The position numbers and the translations under genes were made by a program. Shown here piece by piece: positions 1 to 7,741 of a DNA stretch of 64,000 nucleotides. Location of the stretch: positions 62,001 to 126,000 of the forward strand of contig CALTTP010000003.1 in assembly GCA_943912255.1 (NCBI GenBank). Direction: 5' to 3'. The notes under the pieces are model-generated. The model had not been told where the DNA came from. It made no database searches and was given only the letters and a program-made list of their open reading frames with translations. Source of the DNA: an uncultured Peptoniphilaceae bacterium (GTDB lineage: Bacteria > Bacillota > Clostridia > Tissierellales > Peptoniphilaceae). Numbering within the stretch: position 1 is the stretch's first letter; each line of letters starts with the position of its first letter.

Positions 1-178
1 TATTTGTTATGGCACATGCCTTTTTTACTTCAGCTAGAGACTGAATGATTAAAGGGTGCATCTTTCTTCCAGTGATGTTGAAATTGTTTTTTCCCCTTAG
101 AGATTGAACTCCATAATAGGCGTCTTTTGGTATCTCCAATTGTCCTACAGAGTCAAATTCTATTCTATAATCTTCCAT
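1..178 (-). CDS. aspA: Aspartate ammonia-lyase, N-terminal 59 residues (cut by window edge)
   Basis: Aspartase converts L-aspartate to fumarate and ammonia in the cytoplasm. The minus strand opens with ATG at 178, preceded by an AGGAGG-type site at 181-191. The first residues include EIPKDAYYGVQSLRG and NFNITGRKMHP, the conserved N-terminal signature of the aspartase/fumarase superfamily; the spacing and the LEIPKDAYYG wording favour aspartase over fumarase or argininosuccinate lyase. The rest of the gene lies left of the window. It is divergent from a LysR-type regulator that starts 150 bp away, so that regulator is an obvious candidate for its control (inference). Confidence 0.85.
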   Translation of the reverse strand, partial: MEDYRIEFDSVGQLEIPKDAYYGVQSLRGKNNFNITGRKMHPLIIQSLAEVKKACAITN

Positions 179-251
179 TTCTTCCTCCTTGAAGGCTTTC
201 TTAAGTTAGTAAAAATCTCTACACTTTAGGAAAATCCCTTATTATCTTCCC

Positions 252-280
252 TTGATTATATTATATGATTAGAGTACTAT
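252..280 (+). promoter_or_regulatory. Probable sigma-A promoter of the LysR gene
   Basis: TTGATT at 252-257, 17-bp spacer, TACTAT at 275-280. It lies 48 bp upstream of the LysR start codon, in the 149-bp gap shared with divergent aspA, where LysR-type proteins usually bind. Confidence 0.5.
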
Positions 281-327
281 AGAATAAAATACAAATATCG
301 GTATGAAAGTATAGGTGGTGGATTATA

Positions 328-1278
328 ATGTTCAATGCCAATAGGTACGTTTATGAGGTTTATAAGGAAAGAAGTTTTTCCAAAGCGGCAAAAAACCTCT
401 ACATCTCTCAACCTTCCCTTAGTGGAACTATAAAGAGACTGGAAGAGGAGATAGGTTATGAGATTTTTGACAGGTCGACAAAACCCATAGGAATTACGGA
501 TATTGGGTTAAAGTATATTCAAATCATTGAGCAAATACTTGCTTTGGAACATCATTTTACCCAATATGTAAATGATGTAGAGGATTTAAAGGCAGGTAAT
601 ATATCTGTAGGGGGAACTCACCAATATACTTCCTATATGTTACCTCCTATAGTATCTAAGTTTATGGAGAAATATCCCAATATCAATATTGACATCATAG
701 AGGCCAAGTCCTCTTCATTAAGGAACTATCTCAATGAGGGAAAAATCGATATTGCCATAGATAATTACCCTTATGATGAGGAAAATTATTATAGACAATT
801 TCAAAGTAAGGACAGTATCTTACTGGCTGTTCCCAGAGCTTTTTTAACCAATAGAAACTTAGAGGAGTATCGCCTCAGTTACTATGATATCTACTCTGGT
901 AGATTTAAGGAAAAGGAAATACCCCATTTGCCTTTAAGTGTATTTAAAGAAGAAAAATTTATTCTATTAAAAGAAGGTAATGACACTAGAACTAGAAGTG
1001 ATAAGAAGTTTTTAAATGAAGGCTTGAAACCAAAGGTTATTTTGGAATTGGAACAGCAAATTACATCCTATAATTTAACAGCCTATGGAATTGGTATATC
1101 CTTTATCTCTGACTATTTAATAAGTAATGTTGGAGAGAATAAAAATATATATTATTACAAATTGGATGACTACGAAAATGATAGGGATATTTGCTTTTAT
1201 TATCCTAAGAACAAGTATATTACGAAAGCTCAAAGGGAGTTTTTGAAGATTGCAAAAGAGGTACAAAATGGAAGATAG
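328..1278 (+). CDS. LysR family transcriptional regulator
   Basis: A 316-residue DNA-binding regulator of normal LysR length. Residues about 3-60 form the winged HTH (SFSKAAKNLYISQPSLSGTI, followed by LEEEIGYEIFDRS); residues about 90-300 look like the periplasmic-binding-protein-type effector domain. The ATG is preceded by AGGTGGTG. It is divergent from aspA and overlaps the next gene by 11 bp, so it is probably co-transcribed with the FdhD-like gene. The effector cannot be read from the sequence; control of aspA or of its own operon is inferred from position only. Confidence 0.9.
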   Translation: MFNANRYVYEVYKERSFSKAAKNLYISQPSLSGTIKRLEEEIGYEIFDRSTKPIGITDIGLKYIQIIEQILALEHHFTQYVNDVEDLKAGNISVGGTHQYTSYMLPPIVSKFMEKYPNINIDIIEAKSSSLRNYLNEGKIDIAIDNYPYDEENYYRQFQSKDSILLAVPRAFLTNRNLEEYRLSYYDIYSGRFKEKEIPHLPLSVFKEEKFILLKEGNDTRTRSDKKFLNEGLKPKVILELEQQITSYNLTAYGIGISFISDYLISNVGENKNIYYYKLDDYENDRDICFYYPKNKYITKAQREFLKIAKEVQNGR

Positions 1279-1972
1279 AACTTTAGAATATGAGGTAATA
1301 ACCTATAATGGTGGCAATTGTACAAGGGAAGTCGAAAATGTGGTGGAAGAGGTGAATTTCCAAGTCGCAGTAAATAATGAAAGGACCATCTATTTAACAG
1401 GTTCTCCCTTCAATGTAAAAGAGCTGGTAGTGGGGAACTTGTGGATGAGAAATCTATTAGATAGCAAGGAGGACATTGATACCTTAACCATTGATCAAAA
1501 TCTTGTAAAGGTGGTTCTAAACATTCCCCTTAGGGAGACAGAAAGGGATTATAGGGTGGTTAGGTCAGAGAAAACCATTGAAAAGGAAAGGGTCCCTATT
1601 CTTATGCAAAAACTACAGGATAGGGCAAATTTGTTTTCCAAAACGGGTGGTGTTCACAATGCAGCCCTTTCCGATGGCAAGGAACTATTGGTCTTTATGG
1701 AGGACATAGGAAGACATAATACGGTGGATAAGTTAATGGGCTACTGTATTTTAAATGATATAAATCTGGAAGATAAAATCATGGTCTTTTCCGGTAGGAT
1801 TCCCTTTGAAATAATAAATAAGATATCAAAGATGAATATTCCCATCTTTATTTCCAAGTCGGCTCCAACTAGTCTTGGTGTGGACATGGCTAGAAAGTAC
1901 AATATCACTATATGTGGTTTTACTCGAGGGGAAAGGTACCATATCTATTCAGGAGATGATAGAATACTATAA
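1268..1972 (+). CDS. fdhD: FdhD-like formate dehydrogenase accessory protein, cysteine motif absent
   Basis: FdhD transfers sulfur from a cysteine desulfurase to the molybdenum or tungsten cofactor of formate dehydrogenase. This 234-residue protein matches the family in its C-terminal half: FSKTGGVHNAAL, EDIGRHNTVDKLMG, then SGRIPFEII and SAPTSLGVDMA. The usual cysteine loop that precedes the TGGxHxAA block is missing; the stretch there (about residues 90-125) contains no cysteine, and the protein's few cysteines lie elsewhere. I chose ATG 1268 (AAGAGGT 6 nt upstream) over an in-frame TTG at 1250. No formate dehydrogenase or molybdopterin gene is in the window. It may be a divergent FdhD with altered chemistry, or only the cofactor-binding scaffold. 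Confidence 0.8.
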   Translation: MEDRTLEYEVITYNGGNCTREVENVVEEVNFQVAVNNERTIYLTGSPFNVKELVVGNLWMRNLLDSKEDIDTLTIDQNLVKVVLNIPLRETERDYRVVRSEKTIEKERVPILMQKLQDRANLFSKTGGVHNAALSDGKELLVFMEDIGRHNTVDKLMGYCILNDINLEDKIMVFSGRIPFEIINKISKMNIPIFISKSAPTSLGVDMARKYNITICGFTRGERYHIYSGDDRIL

Positions 1973-2016
1973 AACTTTGGTATAGAAGTAATTATACGAT
2001 GATTGAGGGTGATATA

Positions 2017-3780
2017 TTGAAAAGATTGGTTAAATTTTTGCGGCCAGTTGACTGGCTATTTATTTCTATAAATATAATTTTAATATTTGTTAGAGTTTAT
2101 TTAGAACTGAGAATTCCTGATTTCATGGAAGATATTACAGAGATACTTCAAAGTCGGGGCAGTTTTTCTCAAATTGCACATATTGGACTTTACATGTTGC
2201 TATGTGCTTTTTTAGTGCTGATATTTGCATTTATATGTGGCTTTCTAGTATCTAGAGTTGGAGCGGGTTTTTCTCAGAGAATTCGTAAGGCTGTTTTTGA
2301 AAAGGTAAATAGTCTATCTGAAAGAGAAGTAAATTACTTTTCCACAGACAGTTTGATTACAAGGTCCACAAATGACGTTATTCAAGTTCAAAACCTTCTT
2401 ATAATGGGAACTCAACTTATGGTAAGAGCACCGATTATGGCAGTTATGGCCCTATGGAAGATCATGGGGAAAAATGGAATTTGGACAGCACTTACCTTTG
2501 CTGGTGTTTTAACAATCGTAATGGTAGTTGTGGTAATCTCCAAACTATCCATACCGAAATTCAAAAAAGTTCAAAAATTAATAGATAGGCTCAATAGAGT
2601 TACTAGGGAAGGCCTAGAGGGGATAAGGGAAGTTAGGGCCTTTAATGGTCAAAGCTTCCAAGAGGACAAATTTGATGTGGCCAACAAAGAGCTTATGGAA
2701 AATCAAATGTTTACTGGTAGAGCCATGGCGGTTTTAAAACCTGTAATGCGTTCTATGGTAAATATAATTAGTCTTGCCATTTACTGGACGGGAGCTTCCA
2801 TTATACTGGCTGCTGCAAGGCCTGATAGATTAGAAGTTTTCAGTGATATGGTGGTATTTAGCTCCTATGCTATGCAAGTGATTGTATCCTTTATGATGCT
2901 TTCCTTTATTTTCATTATGATGCCTAGGGTAATGGTGTCAGTACAGAGGATTAAGGAGTTATTGGAAACGGAAACTTCCATAGTGGAAGGGAATTTGACA
3001 CAGGCTAAATCTGAAATAGGGAAAGTTGAATTTGAGAATGTTAGTTTTTCCTACTATGAAAGTAGGGAACCTGTTTTAAAAAATGTATCCTTTACTGTAA
3101 ATCCTGGAGAGACCTTAGGGATAATAGGTCCTACTGGTTCTGGGAAATCAACTATAGCAAGGCTAATTTTAAGGCTTTATGATCCAGACAAAGGGGTTAT
3201 AAAGGTCAATGGTATAGACGTGAAAAAGTACAAACTGGAAAGTCTATATGACTATATCTCCTATGTATCACAAAAGGCTTTGCTTTTATCTGGTACAGTA
3301 AAATCCAATTTGAGTTTTGGTCAGGAAGAGGGCAATACAAATGATGAACTGTTAAAGGCCTTGGAAGTGTCCCAGGCTCTAGACTTTATAGAAGGGGACA
3401 AAAATGGCTTGATGGATCCGGTTTCCCAAGGTGGTACCAACTACTCTGGTGGACAGAGACAAAGGCTATCCATAGCTAGAGGTCTGGTAAAAAATAGTAA
3501 AGTTATGATTTTTGATGACTCTTTTTCAGCATTAGACTTAAATACGGATAAGGCTTTGAGAAATGCCTTAAATGAATTTTCCACAGATGTTACTAAGATA
3601 ATCATAAGTCAAAGAATTGGTTCCATTATGAATGCGGATAAAATATTGGTCCTTGAAGAAGGAGAAGTTCGTGGTTGCGGAAATCATGATAGCCTTATGG
3701 AAAACTGTTCACTATATCGTGAAATAGCTAGTACTCAGCTATCCATAAAAGAAGAGAGGGGGCTAAAAGATGAGAGGTAG
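2017..3780 (+). CDS. Heterodimeric ABC exporter, subunit with degenerate ATPase site
   Basis: Type IV ABC exporter half-transporter: about six membrane helices in residues 1-320, then a nucleotide-binding domain. Walker A is GPTGSGKST and the signature YSGGQRQR. Walker B ends IFDDS, with Asp instead of the catalytic Glu, and the switch reads ISQR, with Gln instead of His. This is the pattern of the degenerate partner in heterodimers such as TM287/288, LmrCD and BmrCD. TTG 2017, with GAGGGTG five bases upstream, is better placed than ATG 1999, which lacks a clear ribosome site. The gene overlaps its partner by 11 bp. Substrate unknown; drugs, lipids or peptides are all possible for this family. 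Confidence 0.9.
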   Translation: MKRLVKFLRPVDWLFISINIILIFVRVYLELRIPDFMEDITEILQSRGSFSQIAHIGLYMLLCAFLVLIFAFICGFLVSRVGAGFSQRIRKAVFEKVNSLSEREVNYFSTDSLITRSTNDVIQVQNLLIMGTQLMVRAPIMAVMALWKIMGKNGIWTALTFAGVLTIVMVVVVISKLSIPKFKKVQKLIDRLNRVTREGLEGIREVRAFNGQSFQEDKFDVANKELMENQMFTGRAMAVLKPVMRSMVNIISLAIYWTGASIILAAARPDRLEVFSDMVVFSSYAMQVIVSFMMLSFIFIMMPRVMVSVQRIKELLETETSIVEGNLTQAKSEIGKVEFENVSFSYYESREPVLKNVSFTVNPGETLGIIGPTGSGKSTIARLILRLYDPDKGVIKVNGIDVKKYKLESLYDYISYVSQKALLLSGTVKSNLSFGQEEGNTNDELLKALEVSQALDFIEGDKNGLMDPVSQGGTNYSGGQRQRLSIARGLVKNSKVMIFDDSFSALDLNTDKALRNALNEFSTDVTKIIISQRIGSIMNADKILVLEEGEVRGCGNHDSLMENCSLYREIASTQLSIKEERGLKDER

Positions 3781-5563
3781 AAGGGGAAGTGGAAAAAAGA
3801 ATAAAGATAAGCCTAAAAACTTCTTAAAAGCATGGAAGATGCTTTTAGGGGAGTTTAGTGCCTATAAAGGACCGACTATACTGGCTTTGGCCCTTTCCTT
3901 TATAGCGAATATATTGTTTTTATTAACTCCTAAAAAATTGGGAGATATAGCAAATGAAATCAAGAATGCCATTTCTGGTACCATTGACTATGGTTATATT
4001 CAATCTGTTTCATTAAGTATGATTATTCTAATTGTAATAGCAGCTATTCTTCTCTATGCCCAGGAGTATATTATAGTAACAGTGGTACAAAAGTTATCCA
4101 TGGACCTTAGAAATGACATTTCAAAGAAGATAAATAAAATTCCCCTTAGGTTTTTCGACAACAATAGCACTGGGGATATTTTAAGTAGGGTCACCAATGA
4201 TGTAGACTTAATCTCACAGACCCTTTATATGGGGATGAGTTCTTTTATAGGCTCGATTACTTCCTTAGTAGGATCCCTATATATGATGATTGTGACAAAT
4301 GTTATACTGACGGGAGCTGCAGTAGGTTCCACCTTAATAGGGTTTATAATTATGTTTATAATAATGGGTCTATCACAAAAGTATTTCTTTGAACAACAGT
4401 CTACGTTAGGAGAGTTAAATGGATATATTGAAGAGGTCTTTCAAGCCCATCCTCTAGTTAAGACCTATAACGCCAAGGAGGAAGTGACTAATAATTTCAA
4501 TAATATCAATGAAAGACTCTTTAATTCTGCTTGGAAGGCGGAGTTTCTATCTAGGTTCATGCATCCTGTAATGAACTTTATAGGAAATTTTGGATATGTG
4601 GCAATTGCTATAATTGGAGCTATGCTAGTAAGTGAAAATAAGATATCCTTTGGTATTATTGTATCTTTTATGATGTATATTAGACAGTTTACCCACCCTT
4701 TGACAAATCTGGCTCAAATAGCTACTACTATGCAAGGTGCAGCTGCAGCTGGAGAAAGGGTATACGAATTTTTAAGGGAAGAGGAATTGGAAGATGAAGC
4801 TCATAAAGATAGTTATTTAAATCCAGAGGAAGTTATAGGAGAAGTGGAGTTTAAAAATGTATCCTTTGGATATCTTCCTGGAAAATGTATAATCAATGAT
4901 TTTTCAGTGGATGTAAAAGGTGGTCAAAAGGTTGCCATAGTTGGACCTACAGGTGCAGGGAAAACCACTTTAGTAAATCTTTTGATGAAATTTTACAATA
5001 TTGACAAGGGTAATATTTTTATAGATGGAATAGACATTGACAATTTGACTAGAGAGAATGTAGGGGATCTATTTTGTATGGTTTTACAGGATACTTGGAT
5101 CTTTGAAGGGGCCGTATATGAAAATATAGCCTATAATTCAGGAAAGTCTAAGGAAGAGGTTACGGAAATAGCAAAGTCCATAGGTTTGGATCACTTTATT
5201 CAAGCTCTCTCCCATGGATATGACACTGTGTTAAACACAAAGGTATCCATCTCCCAAGGACAAAGACAGCTTATTACCATTGCCAGAGCTATGGCAAAGG
5301 ATGCTCCAATGCTTATACTAGATGAAGCAACAAGTTCTGTGGATACTAGAACGGAATTGGTTATTCAAAGGGCCATGGACAAACTTATGAAGGGCAAGAC
5401 TTCCTTTGTAATCGCCCATAGAATATCCACTATTGTAAATGCAGACACAATTTTAGTATTGGATAAGGGAGATATTATAGAAAGTGGAAGTCACGATGAG
5501 CTTATTGCCAAGAGAGGATTTTATTACAATCTATATAATAGTCAATTTGAAGAGGCGGTTTAA
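3770..5563 (+). CDS. Heterodimeric ABC exporter, catalytically competent subunit
   Basis: Partner of the preceding half-transporter, 597 residues: basic N-terminus, six predicted membrane helices to about residue 330, then the ATPase domain. Walker A is GPTGAGKTT, Walker B LILDEATSSVD with the catalytic Glu, and the switch IAHRIST with His. The signature is ISQGQRQ rather than SGGQ, so the degenerate site of the pair would combine the Walker motifs of the upstream protein with this altered signature. The canonical site combines these Walker motifs with the upstream SGGQ. Translationally coupled (11-bp overlap) and ends in a terminator hairpin that includes the stop codon. Confidence 0.92.
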   Translation: MRGRRGSGKKNKDKPKNFLKAWKMLLGEFSAYKGPTILALALSFIANILFLLTPKKLGDIANEIKNAISGTIDYGYIQSVSLSMIILIVIAAILLYAQEYIIVTVVQKLSMDLRNDISKKINKIPLRFFDNNSTGDILSRVTNDVDLISQTLYMGMSSFIGSITSLVGSLYMMIVTNVILTGAAVGSTLIGFIIMFIIMGLSQKYFFEQQSTLGELNGYIEEVFQAHPLVKTYNAKEEVTNNFNNINERLFNSAWKAEFLSRFMHPVMNFIGNFGYVAIAIIGAMLVSENKISFGIIVSFMMYIRQFTHPLTNLAQIATTMQGAAAAGERVYEFLREEELEDEAHKDSYLNPEEVIGEVEFKNVSFGYLPGKCIINDFSVDVKGGQKVAIVGPTGAGKTTLVNLLMKFYNIDKGNIFIDGIDIDNLTRENVGDLFCMVLQDTWIFEGAVYENIAYNSGKSKEEVTEIAKSIGLDHFIQALSHGYDTVLNTKVSISQGQRQLITIARAMAKDAPMLILDEATSSVDTRTELVIQRAMDKLMKGKTSFVIAHRISTIVNADTILVLDKGDIIESGSHDELIAKRGFYYNLYNSQFEEAV

Positions 5564-5571
5564 TACGTCTC
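5552..5571 (+). terminator. Rho-independent terminator of the ABC exporter operon
   Basis: GAGGCG (5552-5557) pairs with CGTCTC (5566-5571), with one G-U pair, and seven T follow. The hairpin starts inside the last codons of the exporter gene. Confidence 0.75.
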
Positions 5572-5593
5572 TTTTTTTATAAATGGTATAATT

Positions 5594-5623
5594 AGGCCTT
5601 GTTTTTTTAATGGAACAAGACCT
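5594..5623. repeat. Inverted repeat upstream of the MBL gene
   Basis: AGGCCTTGTT and AACAAGACCT are 10-bp arms with one mismatch around a T-rich loop. No T-run follows on the plus strand, so it may be an operator or a weak second terminator. Confidence 0.35.
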
Positions 5624-5681
5624 TGATTATTAATTTTAATATTTTAGGGTATGTATTAATTATAAATCAGGAGGAGATAGT

Positions 5682-7331
5682 ATGAAAATTAAATTCTTAG
5701 GAGCTGCAAGGGAAGTTACTGGTTCCAATTACTTAATAGAAACGGAAAATGAAAAGTTTCTAGTGGACTGTGGTATGTTTCAAGGCAAGAAAGAGCTGGA
5801 AGAGTTAAACAAGGAAGATTTTGCCTTTAACCCACAGGAAATTGACTTTATGATTTTGAGTCATGCCCATATCGATCATAGTGGAAGAATACCTTTACTC
5901 TATAAAAGGGGTTTTAACAATCCGATTTACGCTACAAAGCCTACTGTGGACCTTTGTGACATAATGTTACAAGATAGTGCAAAGATTCAAGAATCCGATG
6001 TGGAATGGGCAAATAAAAAGAGGCAGAGGGCTGGACAAAAATTGCTTGAACCTCTTTACACCATTAATGATGCTAAGAATGTAATGAAGAACTTTCAAGG
6101 CTGTTATTATAATGACATCATGAAAATAAATGACAATGTATCTGTTAGGTTTTCTGATGCAGGACATATCCTAGGGTCATCGGTGTTGGAGATTTGGATT
6201 AAAGAAGCAGAAAAGACTACAAAAATTGCTTTTTCTGGAGACTTGGGTATGCCAAATAAGCCAATTCTAAGAAACCCTGAATTTATTGAAAAGGCAGACT
6301 ATGTAATTGTAGAATCCACCTATGCAGACAAAGTTCATCCTGAGTATGAATACTCTGTAAAGAGATTGGTGGAAATCATAGACGAGGTTTCCCAAAGAGG
6401 AGGATCTGTGATAATTCCTTCTTTTGCTGTAGGTAGAACTCAAGAGCTCATATATGATCTAAATAGTTATTACGACTACAACAAGGACCTAGAGCATCAC
6501 AATAGAGTGCCGATTTATGTAGACTCCCCTCTATCTGTTAGAGCGACAGAGGCCTTTTCGAAAAATTCTTTTTTCTTTAATGACAGTACCAAGGAATTGA
6601 TTAGACAGGGTGACAATGTATTTGAATTTGAAAATCTAAGATATGTATCCTCTGTAGAAGAGTCTATTGGATTAAATAAGGTGAGATTTCCTAGAGTTAT
6701 TATATCTTCTTCTGGAATGGCTACTGCTGGTAGAATTAGACATCATTTAAAACACAATCTATGGGATGAAAGAAACGCTGTAGTATTTGTAGGATATCAA
6801 GCAGAGGGATCCTTAGGAAGGCTTCTATTAGATGGAGTAAAGGAAGTAAAAATCCTTGGAGAAGAGATTAAGGTAAATGCTCAAATTTTCGACTTAGATG
6901 GTTTTTCAGGCCATGCTGATAAGAATATGCTCTTTGACTGGATGAAGAATTTCAAAAACCATCCAGAGGTTTTTATCGTTCATGGTGAGGGAGAAACTCA
7001 AAGGGTTTTCCAAAGGGAATTGGAAAGTAAACTGGGTTTAAAATGTACAATTCCAACTTTAGGACAGGAATTTGAACTTCAACCAGGAGAGACTACAGTG
7101 GATATGGCCTATGAAAATGTTGAAAAGTCCTTTGAAATTGAAACTGAAGTGGACAATTTGATTAAAAATTTAAAACATATAAAGAACAGGGACTTTGCTA
7201 CGGATTTAAAGGATATGTCCAATGATCAGTATTCAGATATGAGAAGGAAAATCTACAATATTAGAAATGAAATAATGAGTATCTACAACGATATATCTTC
7301 AGAAAATGAAGCGGAAAAGTTGAAAAAGTAG
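5682..7331 (+). CDS. MBL-fold beta-CASP hydrolase, RNase family
   Basis: A 549-residue metallo-beta-lactamase/beta-CASP protein with C-terminal RMMBL motif, related to CPSF73/Ysh1-type and bacterial exonuclease-like enzymes. Visible zinc ligands: HAHIDH at residues 61-66, DAGHILGS, FSGDLG, and the C-terminal FSGHADK and VHGEGET blocks. The family cleaves RNA (5'-3' exo or endo activity) in the cytoplasm. AGGAGG lies upstream of ATG 5682. It appears to be a single-gene unit between two terminators. The last 90 residues are charged and helical. The RNA substrate is not predictable; RNase J is longer and has a different domain order. Confidence 0.85.
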   Translation: MKIKFLGAAREVTGSNYLIETENEKFLVDCGMFQGKKELEELNKEDFAFNPQEIDFMILSHAHIDHSGRIPLLYKRGFNNPIYATKPTVDLCDIMLQDSAKIQESDVEWANKKRQRAGQKLLEPLYTINDAKNVMKNFQGCYYNDIMKINDNVSVRFSDAGHILGSSVLEIWIKEAEKTTKIAFSGDLGMPNKPILRNPEFIEKADYVIVESTYADKVHPEYEYSVKRLVEIIDEVSQRGGSVIIPSFAVGRTQELIYDLNSYYDYNKDLEHHNRVPIYVDSPLSVRATEAFSKNSFFFNDSTKELIRQGDNVFEFENLRYVSSVEESIGLNKVRFPRVIISSSGMATAGRIRHHLKHNLWDERNAVVFVGYQAEGSLGRLLLDGVKEVKILGEEIKVNAQIFDLDGFSGHADKNMLFDWMKNFKNHPEVFIVHGEGETQRVFQRELESKLGLKCTIPTLGQEFELQPGETTVDMAYENVEKSFEIETEVDNLIKNLKHIKNRDFATDLKDMSNDQYSDMRRKIYNIRNEIMSIYNDISSENEAEKLKK

Positions 7332-7389
7332 AATTTTATATATTTGATTAAAGCCTTGCTATTTACTTAGGCTTTTGAATTAAAGATAC

Positions 7390-7452
7390 AGCTTAAGAAA
7401 AATTTAGTTCAGTCCAGTGATAGAAAAATTTAGGCTAAGTTTTTCTTGAGCT
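7390..7452 (+). terminator. Long AT-rich terminator hairpin
   Basis: An 18-bp stem (7390-7407 with 7435-7452; only Watson-Crick and two G-U pairs) is followed by TTTTTATTTTT. The loop repeats the GAAAAATTTAG word of the left arm. It closes the MBL gene and occupies part of the 410-bp gap before the glycogen operon; the rest of the gap (7453-7680) shows no gene. Confidence 0.75.
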
Positions 7453-7626
7453 TTTTTATTTTTAAATAGTATATAGCAAAATTTACAAGAGTAGTCTTTT
7501 TAATCTGGAGATTTATAGACAATAAATGTCCAATTATTTACATATATTTTAACTTACTTGTTCTAGATTTAAGAAATCAATCATATAATCGGATTGAAAC
7601 AACTGAGAATTGGGGTTCTATCTAAC

Positions 7627-7697
7627 TTCGAAAATTTTTTATTGCATTACGAAAATTTCGTTCTTTATAATTTCAATTTAATAGATATGGGTATAAT
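7627..7697 (+). promoter_or_regulatory. Glycogen operon promoter region
   Basis: TATAAT at 7692-7697 lies 45 bp before the glgB start. The -35 is poor (TTTCAA at 7671-7676, spacer 15), which suggests an activator-dependent promoter. Upstream are two similar words, TTCGAAAATTT at 7627 and ACGAAAATTTCG at 7649; the second is nearly palindromic and could be an operator (inference). Confidence 0.4.
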
Positions 7698-7741
7698 AAG
7701 ATAAAAGTATACTGTTCTTTAAGTTAAGGGAGGGTTTGATT

